From positions 9,920 to 73,919 of the forward strand of contig JAYZHR010000025.1 in the NCBI GenBank assembly GCA_036166355.1: a DNA stretch of 64,000 nucleotides. Reading direction: 5' to 3'. This DNA is from UBA1096 sp036166355. Its GTDB lineage: Bacteria > Verrucomicrobiota > Verrucomicrobiia > Limisphaerales > UBA1096. The translations under genes and the position numbers were made by a program. Below, piece by piece: positions 17,058 to 26,201 of the stretch. Every line of letters begins with the position of its first letter. Positions within the stretch are counted from its first letter, which is position 1. The notes beneath the pieces were generated by a model. It did not search any database. It had not been told where the DNA came from and was given only the letters and a program-made list of their open reading frames with translations.

Positions 17058-18595
17058 GGATTTTTTGGAATAACTAATTGTTGGCCTTCTCTTAGTTTAG
17101 ATGAATTCAGTGGAGGGTTTGCTCGTCGAATCGATTGTATAGATGAATTATTTTTTCGAGCAATACTACTAAGAGTATCTCCTTTTTTTACTCTGTAAAC
17201 AGTGCGTACATCTGCACGGGTGAGATACGCTAGAAATTCCATTCGCATAATTGCATCAGGATTAAAGGTAGCTTGCCCGAAGCTTGGACTGCTTACTTTT
17301 ACTTCCGTTTTCGCCCATTGATCTAATAAGAATGTCAATTGACTTCCATCACTAAGATAGGCAATGACACGTTCTTTAAGTGGCATATTTAGGCTGGTTT
17401 TACTTGTTGATGGCTCGATTTGTTTTACCCGTTCAAGGGGGACTGGAAATTCGCCTTCGGAAGTTTTGACTTGAAGTTTACCATCTGAAATTCCCATGAC
17501 AGTCCCTTCCATTCGATCGTTGTTGATTAATTTTACAAGATCATTTTCGGATCCTATAGGATGAGTAGAGGGCTCTTGAAAACGACCATCCCATTCTTCA
17601 GCACGTAAATTAGCGATACGGACTGCGCCGCGTCCTTGGTGTACGATGCGAACGCCTGTTCCTTCGCCAACAAAGCCGTCTGAGTCTGTCCATTTCCTTA
17701 TTACTTTGCCGTTGATTGCAACACCGATCATTTTTTCTGGTTTGCTTGCAAAGAATTCAACATGAGACTTGGATTCGTTACGAAAGCCAGGGAGGGTAGC
17801 TTGTCCAAGATAGGTCAGTGGTTCGTTTTTTTTCACAGGCAGCAGATTTACCGAGTAGCTATTTAATTGAATACTGTAAAATCCACCGAAGTCCGGTTCG
17901 TTCTCTTTAGTTGAGAGGCTGATAGGATGAAGAGTATCAGTATATAGTGCAAATGCTAGGTGCAGAGATCCGTTCCACTCGAGGTCAAAAGAGAGTCGGG
18001 ATCGATCAGGCAGATTTAAATTTCGTGCAATTGAAGCAGCCGGTTTGGCATGAAATCCACCATTATGATAGCGCCATTTACCTGACTGCCCAAGGACTTC
18101 GTTGGTGATCTTGCCATGAGTCCACCCCGAGTCACTTCCAGGCCCTTGAAAAATAGTTTTAAGGTTTTTGGCTAAAGGGGCTATTTTCCGAATGCTACGC
18201 CGGTTAACATCCACTCTCCCCGAATGCCAGGTATCGAACTGGAATTTTTTTTCTGTTATGCCCACAAGATTACCTCGAAAATGATCTCCATTGATCAATT
18301 GTACTTCACAGATGTTGCCGGGAGGCAGTTTGACAGGGGGGGCACTATCAAGTGTGACTTCGGTAATGCTATCAATGTTGAATTGCAATAATGATTGTGA
18401 ATCTGAATGTTTCCACGAAATGCCGGTGGCTTTGTCATAGGATTTGAGTTTGCCGCGTAACCAATCTCCGTTAGTGAAATGAATTGTGGAATTTTGTGGT
18501 TCGCCCAAAACAGTTTGGCAAAGAGCTAGAATTAATCCTGCAACACTTTGCAGCATCAATTTATAAGGAAAATATTTATACGTCCTTTCAATCAT
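17054..18595 (-). CDS. Secreted protein with beta-sandwich-like domain and C-terminal LysM (tandem paralogue)
   Basis: Function unknown; probably bound to the cell wall. The start at 18595 (MIERTYKYF) puts a signal peptide (LMLQSVAGLILALCQTVLG) at residues ~14-32 and overlaps the upstream gene by 8 bp. A longer reading from 18637 would overlap more. Repeated FxNGDxLxG segments come first. A lectin/LamG-like region follows with SRLSFDLEWNGSL, IRKWTDSDGFVGEGTG and RIANLRAEEWDG. A LysM peptidoglycan-binding repeat ends the protein (YRVKKGDTLSSIARKNN, LREGQQLVIPKNP). The neighbour upstream shares the first parts but not LysM, so they look like a tandem duplication. Confidence 0.72.
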   Translation of the reverse strand: MIERTYKYFPYKLMLQSVAGLILALCQTVLGEPQNSTIHFTNGDWLRGKLKSYDKATGISWKHSDSQSLLQFNIDSITEVTLDSAPPVKLPPGNICEVQLINGDHFRGNLVGITEKKFQFDTWHSGRVDVNRRSIRKIAPLAKNLKTIFQGPGSDSGWTHGKITNEVLGQSGKWRYHNGGFHAKPAASIARNLNLPDRSRLSFDLEWNGSLHLAFALYTDTLHPISLSTKENEPDFGGFYSIQLNSYSVNLLPVKKNEPLTYLGQATLPGFRNESKSHVEFFASKPEKMIGVAINGKVIRKWTDSDGFVGEGTGVRIVHQGRGAVRIANLRAEEWDGRFQEPSTHPIGSENDLVKLINNDRMEGTVMGISDGKLQVKTSEGEFPVPLERVKQIEPSTSKTSLNMPLKERVIAYLSDGSQLTFLLDQWAKTEVKVSSPSFGQATFNPDAIMRMEFLAYLTRADVRTVYRVKKGDTLSSIARKNNSSIQSIRRANPPLNSSKLREGQQLVIPKNP

Positions 18596-19982
18596 CCCAT
18601 GGCCATAGTTGATCTGCTCCGCCCCCATTAGTCTCACTAGTTTTTTGTGATGTTAATAGATTAAATTGTAGGCGGCGGATAAATTTTGAATCAAATGTTA
18701 CTGGTCCAAAGTTTAGACTATTCCCCGAAAGCTGGGTCCCTTCCCATTGTTTTAGATCAAAAGATACAGCCGCCCCTCCTGCAAAATGAGCTCGTACTTC
18801 CCATGGGCGCTTGGCCTCGGCTTTAGGCTCTTGCTTTGCTAATGAAACTCGAGTAATTCGGTTTAATGGGATGTTTAGATCCGCTCCAAGCGAATTTATT
18901 ACCACGTTTTGTTCGTTCATTGCTTTAATTTTCCCTGGAACCTCGTCCCGATTTTTTAGGAAAACGGTGTCTTCATCATTTGAATTTTCAGCGAATTTAA
19001 CCGGGTCTGAATGACCATCCCAAGCAGATACCCGAAGATTACTTATTCGAATGATTGGGCCGTTTAATTGAGAGAAAAAAGACATGCCGGATCCAGTTGC
19101 AGCAAAACCATTTGCATCTCGCCACTTCCTTATAAATTTGCGGTCGATATACATTTCCATTTCGGCTTTTTCCTTGTTGATTCGGATTTCGACTTTAACA
19201 CGGTTTTGAGTCTGCATTTTTGGGATTAATCCTTGGCCGAGATTGCGGACTCCGGCTCCACTTTGAACGCGTTGTAGGCTTACATAGCCTCGGCTGATAT
19301 AGAACATATAGGAGTTACTACGATAATCAAATCGGTCTAGCGCTGAAGTGTATAATGGGACAATAAGACTGAATGTGCCATTCCATTGTAGATCAAATTC
19401 AATCCTTGATGATCCGCTAAGGCCAAAATCTCGCCCTAGAACACCCACCCCCTCGGAAATGAATACTCCGTCTCGGTACTTCCAGGCTTTGGGATCACGA
19501 CCCAGGCGCCAACCATTCATACTAGTAGGCCCTTCATATAAAATACGAAAGCCAGGAGATAAAAAAGAGAGCGATTGAAGAACATCTCTTGGTGCAGATA
19601 ATTGTTCATTAAACCACGTGGAGAATTTGACGTTCTTTTCGTCGAGACCAATCAGATTGCCAAGAACCTCATCCCCATTCTGAAACCGGATATTTACAGA
19701 TGGTTCATTGCTGCGCTGAACGGGAAGTGCTCCTTCAAAGCGAATCCAAGCAAGGTTGTCTGGGCGAAAATCTACTGGGCGCATCAAGTCCGGGTGCGAC
19801 CATCTTATTCCTTCTTGCAGGTTTACCTGCTGTAGCTCGCCATGCAACATAGATCCGTCCATGAATCTAATGAGGCTATCCCAATTGGCTGAATGGCAGA
19901 TCTTTTGGCCATAGCAAAAAAATAGCGCCATTATTATAAGAGTTCTGAATGGGCTTTTCGCCTGGCTGAGTTTATCTCTCAT
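18588..19982 (-). CDS. Secreted beta-sandwich-like protein (tandem paralogue without LysM)
   Basis: Unknown function. An N-terminal hydrophobic segment (TLIIMALFFCYG) serves as signal peptide. Then come FxDGSxLxG and FQNGDEVLGNLIG repeats and a concanavalin-like region with SRIEFDLQWNGTF, IRKWRDANGFAATGSG and IRISNLRVSAWDG, shared with the downstream gene in the same order. A third short repeat (FLKNRDEVPGKIKAM) follows. The end is GGGADQLWPWDD, with no LysM. Length 464 aa. It overlaps its neighbours on both sides (11 bp upstream, 8 bp downstream), so all are translated from one message. Confidence 0.72.
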   Translation of the reverse strand: MRDKLSQAKSPFRTLIIMALFFCYGQKICHSANWDSLIRFMDGSMLHGELQQVNLQEGIRWSHPDLMRPVDFRPDNLAWIRFEGALPVQRSNEPSVNIRFQNGDEVLGNLIGLDEKNVKFSTWFNEQLSAPRDVLQSLSFLSPGFRILYEGPTSMNGWRLGRDPKAWKYRDGVFISEGVGVLGRDFGLSGSSRIEFDLQWNGTFSLIVPLYTSALDRFDYRSNSYMFYISRGYVSLQRVQSGAGVRNLGQGLIPKMQTQNRVKVEIRINKEKAEMEMYIDRKFIRKWRDANGFAATGSGMSFFSQLNGPIIRISNLRVSAWDGHSDPVKFAENSNDEDTVFLKNRDEVPGKIKAMNEQNVVINSLGADLNIPLNRITRVSLAKQEPKAEAKRPWEVRAHFAGGAAVSFDLKQWEGTQLSGNSLNFGPVTFDSKFIRRLQFNLLTSQKTSETNGGGADQLWPWDD

Positions 19983-20964
19983 AGATGGGAAGGAACCGGT
20001 AATTTAGAGCAATGGAAAGCAATGATGCTGAAGTACTGAAAGTAGGTCCAAATTGCCCCCCCCAACTCCCGTCTTCGCTTTGGCTTTGTTTTAGCTTTGT
20101 TATATTTTTTCGATTCCATTTATTCCACTCCTGAGTAGACGCATGGAAAAAAGCCTGTGCTCCATAGTAAAGGTAGTATTGTCGATAGCTGGAACTTTCA
20201 GGAGCTTTTCGCAGGTAATTAAATGCTTTCTTAAATGTGGCACTTTCCTTTTCTTTAGCCAGTGCAAAGACCAATGTGGCAATCGCAGTTCGGGCTGCGT
20301 TAGGCCCTCGATTAGAAGTGTAGCCAAATCCTCCTTCAGGGGTTTGGCAGGATTTGAAGTATCGCAAGCCAGTTTGGATGGCTGTTTCGGGGACCGCTAG
20401 CCCAGCATTGCGCGCAGCAAACAATGCCACCATTTGAGCCCCACTAACAGTAGTATCAGCATCCGTACTGTCAGGTGAATAGCGCCATCCTCCCCTAGGG
20501 TTTTTCTTCTGAGAAGTAACGATAAGACTAATGGCTTTTTCTAGAGCGGGTCCTAGTCGATCATCTTCCACTGCCCCGTAAGCTTCAGCTAAGGCAAGTG
20601 TGGCAAATCCATGGTTGTACATGGTAGTTCCAATGTAGCCGGTGGTTTTGTTTTGTTTGCTAATAATAAAGTTAAGTCCGCGTTTTATATTGCCACTATA
20701 TGGACCCTGATTTGGATCATCCCCGTGAGCCAGCATTGACGCTACTGCTAGACCAACTACTCCTGGAGAAGTGCCGTAGGGGTTGTCCTTAAATCCTCCG
20801 CTAGATAATTGTGACTTTGAAAGAAATTGTAGTCCTTTAACATACATTCTTTCAATTTCCTTTGGGAGAGCATCACTGTTTTCTTCAAATAATTTTTGAG
20901 CCTGACTTGTGTAAGCCAAGAAAATGCATCCTAAAAATGATAGCCAAAAACCATTTCCCTTCAT
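19972..20964 (-). CDS. Secreted alpha/alpha-toroid protein (prenyltransferase/squalene-oxidase repeats)
   Basis: Resembles the terpene-cyclase/prenyltransferase repeat family but is exported (leader GFWLSFLGCIFLAYTSQAQ), so a real cyclase activity is doubtful. The repeats are visible as LQFLSKSQLSSGGFKDN, LNFIISKQNKTTGYIG, ISLIVTSQKKNPRGGWRY, LRYFKSCQTPEGGFGY and LKQSQSEDGSWGG, each a QxxDGGF-like motif. The catalytic DxDD of squalene-hopene cyclases is absent; the nearest is DSTDADTT. Its start overlaps the stop of the DUF4175-like gene by 4 bp (ATGA). Confidence 0.78.
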   Translation of the reverse strand: MKGNGFWLSFLGCIFLAYTSQAQKLFEENSDALPKEIERMYVKGLQFLSKSQLSSGGFKDNPYGTSPGVVGLAVASMLAHGDDPNQGPYSGNIKRGLNFIISKQNKTTGYIGTTMYNHGFATLALAEAYGAVEDDRLGPALEKAISLIVTSQKKNPRGGWRYSPDSTDADTTVSGAQMVALFAARNAGLAVPETAIQTGLRYFKSCQTPEGGFGYTSNRGPNAARTAIATLVFALAKEKESATFKKAFNYLRKAPESSSYRQYYLYYGAQAFFHASTQEWNKWNRKNITKLKQSQSEDGSWGGQFGPTFSTSASLLSIALNYRFLPIYER

Positions 20965-23900
20965 GGCTGTTTTCCTTCCTCGATAGCCTCTACCGCCTTG
21001 AAGTAGCCTTCCAATGCTTCGCGAAATTCCTCCGGCAATTTACCAGCTCCTCCGCTGCCTTTGCTTATAGTGCGGTCGAGATCATCGCGGCCGACTGAGT
21101 TGCCATTCAATCCGTTAGCTGCTTGGTTAGTGGTGCCTCCAGCTTGACTTCCTCCAGCAGTTTGTCCTTGCTGCATGCCTTGCCCCATTTGTTGTTTCAT
21201 TGCCATCATTGCCATCATGAAGTCCATTTGCTGCTGCGTTTTAGATTGCCCTTCTTGGTTTTGATCGCGCTTAATTTCTTCGTTTATAAGGTTTATGACA
21301 TCAGAAATATTACGAATAGTTTCACTCTGTGAAGCTGTTGTGATTGTATCAGTTTGCGGTTTGTCGAGTAGGTTATCAGTGACTTCCATCGAGTCAAATG
21401 CATCCTGTAGCGGAGTCAGCATTGCAGGTTCAGAGTTCTCAAACTGTAGACGGTTGAGCTCTAACATCGAGTCGGCATGCATTTCTGAAAGGCGTTTGAC
21501 GCCCTTATTATATATATCGATATCATTTTTTTGCTGTTCGATTAGCGTTGTTTGTTGTCGATGTTTAAGTTCGCTTTCACGTAATCTAAGCATGGAGAAC
21601 AGTAACTTCATGAGATTATCCTCTTTTTTTTCTCCTCCTCCTTGTCCGGCTCCTTGACTGTCCCCATCAGATTCCTGTTTGGGAGGTTCAAGTTTTTTGG
21701 CCCAACCTTCAAATTTGTCGGCCCAATCTCCTAGATTACGAATAGCGAGCATTGAGATATTAGAGTCAATTTGACTTTCAATTTCACTGAGTGATTCGCC
21801 CGTTTTCTCCGTTTCCATTTCACGGCTGACCTCTCCGTATTGGCCTTTGGCCGTCCGTTCATAAAACCGACTGATTTCTCCCTGTAGCTCCACGGCTTTT
21901 TCTTGAGTTCTGTTTTGTGACTTCGTGAATCGTTTGTTAGCGCGTGAATAACGAGGGGGCAGGTCTTTAGGAGTAAGCCCGATCGTTTCCTGAATTATAT
22001 CTTTGATTTTTTTGCGGAGGGCTAGTTCCTCTTTGCTGAGTTTACGTAGTCGCTGGGCAAGAGTGAGGGCTTGAAGGTTGTCGAGGTCCTTGTTGACCTT
22101 GTCCTGTAAGTCTGCCAGTTCATCTAGAGCCTCCTCCTCTTCTTCAAGTGCTTCTTTGAGGCTTTCTTTTTTTTCCTCTACCTGCCCTTCTTGCGCGGCT
22201 TGACTGAGCTTAGACTCGGCTGCTTTCATTTGTTGATCTGCAAGATCGTTCATCGATTTAAGATTTTCAGCCCAGTCTTGTAAGGTTTGTTCATCGAACG
22301 CAGGGTTCTGCATAGCTTCCATCAAGGCATTTGCTCCTTCCTTAACGAGATTCTTTAAGTCCTCTGCATTATCGCGTTGTTCATCTGCCGTATTTTCGAT
22401 TTTTTCATTCGTTTTGCTTTTATCTAAAGTCTCATTATCCGATTTCGCCAGTTCACGGGTATCCTCAGCAATATTTTCCTCGGTCCTTGAAACCTCCTCG
22501 AGATTTTCCAGAACTTCTTCAAGCTTCTGCCGGACCATTTCAGCATGGTCTTCTATGCCGAGGATGTGCAGCTGAATCGGAGAGGTGCGAATGGGAGTGC
22601 GTCCAGGCAAATGATCTGTAGCCCAAACCTTTAATTCTATAGTTGTATCTCGGCCAATACCCAGCACTGCTGGACTGAAATGGAAACGGGTTTCCATATC
22701 CTTTTCTTGTGGACCTTCGGTTTCAACTGTAAGGGAGGAAATTATTTTTGGGGCAGCCTCTTCTGTTTGACCAAGCACTCGCCACTCAATCCCAGCCTCT
22801 TTAATCCCATAATCATCATTAACAGTTGCATTAAGTTCTAGCACTTCAGTTTCTAGTATAGCCATGCTACGCGATTGAGATCCAAGGTCAGGGCGAGGAG
22901 GATTATCTTCGGTGGGCTCTACGTTAAGCTGCCATGCAGCCGCTTCTGTGAGATTATGTTCGTCACACCAAGTAAATGAAAAATGAGAGGGGTCCGTTAC
23001 TTTATGTAAAGGACTAGAGAAGGAATCACTGTGAACGCTCATTTGAGAATCTACATCATCAATGGCAATTTGGGCGTGTTTAAGTTTGCGAGATACTCGT
23101 CCGCGAAATGTTATTTTACTGCCACGAAGTACAGGCAAAAAACCTGCCTGAACAGTTTCATTCTGGGTCGGATAATTTAGGTAATTTGGAAGTTTCACTT
23201 CTGCAACTAGCTCTCGTATTGCTGGGCGTTGAAGTGGGCGGATTTTTATAGTTTGTTTTGAATCACCGGCCTTAACCGTAAGATTGCCATCTTCAATTTG
23301 GCCTGGAACTGTAAATTGTACCTTCCCATCGTTGATCATTGCAGCTTTAGGCTGATTATTTTGGAATTGTGCTGAGGCAATTTTTGGTTTCCAAAAAGAT
23401 CGATATTCTATCGTTCCGCTTATGTCGAATGGCTCGCCTTTTGCCACGATTTGTTGATTTGGAAATCCATCTAATTGAACTAGTGTGTGGCGTGATATAT
23501 TTGCGCCGGGTTGACTCCATCGGCGAAGCGTGTTGAGTCCAGCCTCCGGGATAATTATCCACCCCGCAATAGCAAGAAGAATAAGAGAGGTGGCGATAGT
23601 TGCACGGCGACGGGCAGGTCGAGGGCTGACTGTTTGCTTAAAGTCGAGTTTAAGAGCTTCATCAGCAACCTGCTCAATGGCTGCACGATAAAGAGCGGGA
23701 GAAAAAATGGCAGGCCGCTTTTGTTCATTTGCCAATTCGACAATTCCCAATAGTCGGTCACCTAGCCGGCGGTAACGGCGTTGAACCAAACAGGCTATTG
23801 CTCGAGTATCTCGCTTTTTGAAAATCCAGCGATATGACCACCAAATTATTGCGCTGAGAGTAATAACAATACCACTGGCCAAAAGCCCTAATCGAAGCCA

Positions 23901-24083
23901 ATTCGGACTATCCCAAAGCCGATCAGAAAAGAATAATATCAAATATGATCCGAAAAGCCCGGCAGTGGATAGGCATACTGCCATTATTGTCTCTACAAGC
24001 CAAAGCCGACGTTCCACCAAATCGAATTGCTGCTGCAAATCTTTCGGGAAATCTTCCTGCGATATTTTTTCTTTTGGCTTCAT
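20961..24083 (-). CDS. Large inner-membrane coiled-coil protein (DUF4175-like)
   Basis: No known activity. Three predicted membrane segments lie in the first ~180 residues (around 32-52, 62-85 and 158-178). They are followed by Ig-like extracytoplasmic stretches, a very acidic, Glu/Lys/Leu-rich coiled-coil region from about residue 480 to 900, and a Met/Gln/Gly-rich tail (MAMKQQMGQGMQQGQ). Length 1040 aa. The order (membrane segments, Ig-like part, coiled coil, low-complexity tail) matches DUF4175-like proteins often seen beside toroid-repeat genes in PVC genomes (from memory). No MoxR/BatA genes are nearby, unlike some such clusters. Confidence 0.65.
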   Translation of the reverse strand: MKPKEKISQEDFPKDLQQQFDLVERRLWLVETIMAVCLSTAGLFGSYLILFFSDRLWDSPNWLRLGLLASGIVITLSAIIWWSYRWIFKKRDTRAIACLVQRRYRRLGDRLLGIVELANEQKRPAIFSPALYRAAIEQVADEALKLDFKQTVSPRPARRRATIATSLILLAIAGWIIIPEAGLNTLRRWSQPGANISRHTLVQLDGFPNQQIVAKGEPFDISGTIEYRSFWKPKIASAQFQNNQPKAAMINDGKVQFTVPGQIEDGNLTVKAGDSKQTIKIRPLQRPAIRELVAEVKLPNYLNYPTQNETVQAGFLPVLRGSKITFRGRVSRKLKHAQIAIDDVDSQMSVHSDSFSSPLHKVTDPSHFSFTWCDEHNLTEAAAWQLNVEPTEDNPPRPDLGSQSRSMAILETEVLELNATVNDDYGIKEAGIEWRVLGQTEEAAPKIISSLTVETEGPQEKDMETRFHFSPAVLGIGRDTTIELKVWATDHLPGRTPIRTSPIQLHILGIEDHAEMVRQKLEEVLENLEEVSRTEENIAEDTRELAKSDNETLDKSKTNEKIENTADEQRDNAEDLKNLVKEGANALMEAMQNPAFDEQTLQDWAENLKSMNDLADQQMKAAESKLSQAAQEGQVEEKKESLKEALEEEEEALDELADLQDKVNKDLDNLQALTLAQRLRKLSKEELALRKKIKDIIQETIGLTPKDLPPRYSRANKRFTKSQNRTQEKAVELQGEISRFYERTAKGQYGEVSREMETEKTGESLSEIESQIDSNISMLAIRNLGDWADKFEGWAKKLEPPKQESDGDSQGAGQGGGEKKEDNLMKLLFSMLRLRESELKHRQQTTLIEQQKNDIDIYNKGVKRLSEMHADSMLELNRLQFENSEPAMLTPLQDAFDSMEVTDNLLDKPQTDTITTASQSETIRNISDVINLINEEIKRDQNQEGQSKTQQQMDFMMAMMAMKQQMGQGMQQGQTAGGSQAGGTTNQAANGLNGNSVGRDDLDRTISKGSGGAGKLPEEFREALEGYFKAVEAIEEGKQP

Positions 24084-24176
24084 TCCAAGCTGACTTATGC
24101 CCCTTGAGCTGCACGGAAGTGTAGTCCCCGTTCAGATGTAGGCAAGTCGCGCTTATTTAACTTCACTAAAAATAGA

Positions 24177-25097
24177 TCATTGCTGGATCTCTTTTTTGAG
24201 CCATTTGCGCATTTTTGTGCGGGTTACACTCGGCCGAAGAAGCCATTGATCATTGTGATTGCGAAAGCCTGTTTCGGCAAAGGTAAGCTGTTTTGCCTTG
24301 AGGGTTGATTTGAGCCAATTTTTTGTTGCTGCCAGATTGAGGTTGGAGTCAGTAATTTCGTGGCAAATAAACTGACGACGGAGGCCTAATCGCTTTAGTC
24401 TACTAAGTGCTGCTGTTCGTTCTGAGTTTGGGTAAGGCCAAGGTGCGATGCCGTCGTAGTGGCTGTAAATTATAAAAGCCCGCCACAGCTTGGCAATCTG
24501 ATCATTTTGTAATCCTATGTAATTGCAAGCGATAGCGCCGCGGGAAAAGCCGCATAGAATGACTTGATTAGGATCCCCTCCGTATTTTTTGCAAAGCCAA
24601 GGTATCGCCTTAAGGCAGTAATCAATAGTAGGTTTGGAGGTTCGGTTTTTTCTGTCTCCCCACCAAGTTAACGATATCTGGTCTCCGCTGGCATTTAGAT
24701 ATGGAAGACAAACCCAAATAAAACCTTGGCCAGCTGAAATGCCATATCCCATACTACTTCCTTCGGGACGGCCGGTATTAATATCACCGTAGGAACCATT
24801 ATATTTGTTCCCTCCATATTCTACTAATAACGGATACTTTTTGTCCTTTTGCCAGTCATTAGGTAAATATGTAACGTGATATACTCCGGTTTGCTCATAG
24901 CCTGGAAGCACTTGTTTAATCCGTTTGCCGGCTTTTAAAGGGCTCGGGTCCAGTTTTGGAACTATCAGGTCTGCTTTGATATCACGAATATCTGGTGTTT
25001 CTGGTCTTACCAAAGGAAAGGAAATGAAAAAAATATAGATTATTAGTATATTTTTTCTGAATGCCTTTTTCACGAGCGCCTTAGGATGCCCTTGCAT
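24177..25097 (-). CDS. Secreted alpha/beta hydrolase (esterase-like)
   Basis: Probable periplasmic esterase. A hydrophobic leader (NILIIYIFFISFPLV) precedes PLLVEYGG, the oxyanion region. The nucleophile elbow is GFSRG with Ser185, and the acid/His pair is probably near D266 and the HNDQW stretch at the C-terminus. The fold resembles PHB-depolymerase/feruloyl-esterase type hydrolases. Length 306 aa. It precedes the DUF4175-like gene by 93 bp and may be the first gene of the same transcript. Substrate unknown. Confidence 0.7.
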   Translation of the reverse strand: MQGHPKALVKKAFRKNILIIYIFFISFPLVRPETPDIRDIKADLIVPKLDPSPLKAGKRIKQVLPGYEQTGVYHVTYLPNDWQKDKKYPLLVEYGGNKYNGSYGDINTGRPEGSSMGYGISAGQGFIWVCLPYLNASGDQISLTWWGDRKNRTSKPTIDYCLKAIPWLCKKYGGDPNQVILCGFSRGAIACNYIGLQNDQIAKLWRAFIIYSHYDGIAPWPYPNSERTAALSRLKRLGLRRQFICHEITDSNLNLAATKNWLKSTLKAKQLTFAETGFRNHNDQWLLRPSVTRTKMRKWLKKEIQQ

Positions 25098-25218
25098 TAA
25101 TCATGATAAAAGTTGATTTTTTGCCCTAAAATACCGGTTGCAATCATATTTGGTTGTGATAGGTTCCCGCGCCCGCTTCAAGGCGAGGGGCCCGATAACC
25201 ACTTAATTTAAAGATAAT

Positions 25219-25374
25219 ATGTCACAGCATCCCAGTCTCAAAACCGGAGGAGGTACCACGGCTAAGCGCACGGTTCTGAAGCGATTCGAGCGGGTAGAAT
25301 TGCTTCGCAAGCGCGGGGAATTTAAAGAAGGCGGCCGTATTACAGGCCTGAAAAAAACGAAACCGGAGGAATAA
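25219..25374 (+). CDS. PVC-superphylum signature small basic protein
   Basis: A 51-residue basic protein, MSQHPSLKTGGGTTAKRTVL at its start and then KRFERVELLRKRGEFKEG. This matches, from memory, the small basic protein family TIGR04137, described as a signature protein of the PVC superphylum and proposed to bind nucleic acid or ribosomes. The wording 'KRFERVELL' followed by 'GLKKTKPE' is highly characteristic. It is a strong marker that the host is a Verrucomicrobiota/Chlamydiae/Planctomycetes relative. Upstream only a weak ribosome site is visible; its terminator overlaps the stop codon. Confidence 0.9.
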   Translation: MSQHPSLKTGGGTTAKRTVLKRFERVELLRKRGEFKEGGRITGLKKTKPEE

Positions 25375-25387
25375 TCCGCCGGTTTTT
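25360..25387 (+). terminator. Terminator overlapping the stop of the small basic protein gene
   Basis: AAACCGG (25360-25366) pairs with CCGGTTT (25379-25385), loop 12 bases, and continues into TTTTT. The left arm is inside the last codons and the TAA lies in the loop. Confidence 0.75.
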
Positions 25388-25423
25388 CTTCTAGTTCTAC
25401 GGCACCGCCCTCCTTTTCTAGCG

Positions 25424-26143
25424 GTGACGCTTCGTCTACAAAAGTTCCTATCAGAAGCTGGGGTCGCATCGCGCCGACACGGCGAAAAGCTTATTCTTTC
25501 AGGACAAGTTACCGTTGATGGTAAAGTAGTTCGCTTGTTAGGCACAAAAGTTGACCCAACAAAGAGCGAGGTAGCGCTTAATGGTAAAGTAATTCAAGCC
25601 AAGGTTAAAAGGGTGTTAGCTTTAAATAAACCTCCTAGAATTCTTTGTACCCGCCGGGATAACCATAAACGACCAACGGTATTTGATCTGCTGCCGGATA
25701 ATTATGGGCATTTATTCACTATAGGCCGTCTCGACTCTGACAGCGAAGGGCTAATTTTATTAACTAACGATGGCGAATTTTGTCAGACAATGGCTCATCC
25801 ACGCCATGGCATAACTAAAACTTATCATGTTACCTTAGCTAAACGGGTTGTTTCTGGATCACTTGAACGATTGACGGCGGGATTGCGCGATGATGGGGAT
25901 TTACTCAAGGCTAAGCATGCTAAACTGCTTTATGCCAATAACACCCGCAGCCAAGTAGAGCTAGTATTGGAGGAGGGAAAGAACCGAGAGATTCGGAGAA
26001 TGTTCAAAGTTTTAGGGTACAGAGTTTTGAGTCTTCGGCGTATAGCTGTTGGCCCAATTAAACTAGGAGAACTTCCTTTAGGAAAATGGAGAGTTTTGAC
26101 TAAGGCAGAAATTGCTTCATGTCTCCGGGAGACGGATAAATAG
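25424..26143 (+). CDS. rluB: Pseudouridine synthase, RsuA/RluB/E/F family
   Basis: Isomerises a uridine of rRNA to pseudouridine. An N-terminal S4 RNA-binding domain (LQKFLSEAGVASRRHGEKLI) precedes the catalytic domain with the motif GRLDSDSEGLILLTNDG, whose Asp is catalytic. The C-terminus has GKNREIRRMFKVLGY, the family ending. Length 239 aa. Start is GTG; it lies 36 bp past the small-protein terminator. The RluB name is by family likeness; RsuA or RluE-type specificity cannot be excluded. Confidence 0.85.
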   Translation: MTLRLQKFLSEAGVASRRHGEKLILSGQVTVDGKVVRLLGTKVDPTKSEVALNGKVIQAKVKRVLALNKPPRILCTRRDNHKRPTVFDLLPDNYGHLFTIGRLDSDSEGLILLTNDGEFCQTMAHPRHGITKTYHVTLAKRVVSGSLERLTAGLRDDGDLLKAKHAKLLYANNTRSQVELVLEEGKNREIRRMFKVLGYRVLSLRRIAVGPIKLGELPLGKWRVLTKAEIASCLRETDK

Positions 26144-26201
26144 CAGTTGATAATTCACCGGAATTGACACGAGTTGAGGGAGGTTTCACACTCTGTCCCT
26201 A

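Noticed and set aside
25130..25218. Possible tRNA-like or structured RNA before the small basic protein gene
   Set aside because: GC-rich pieces do not form a cloverleaf and no T-arm or anticodon stem could be found.
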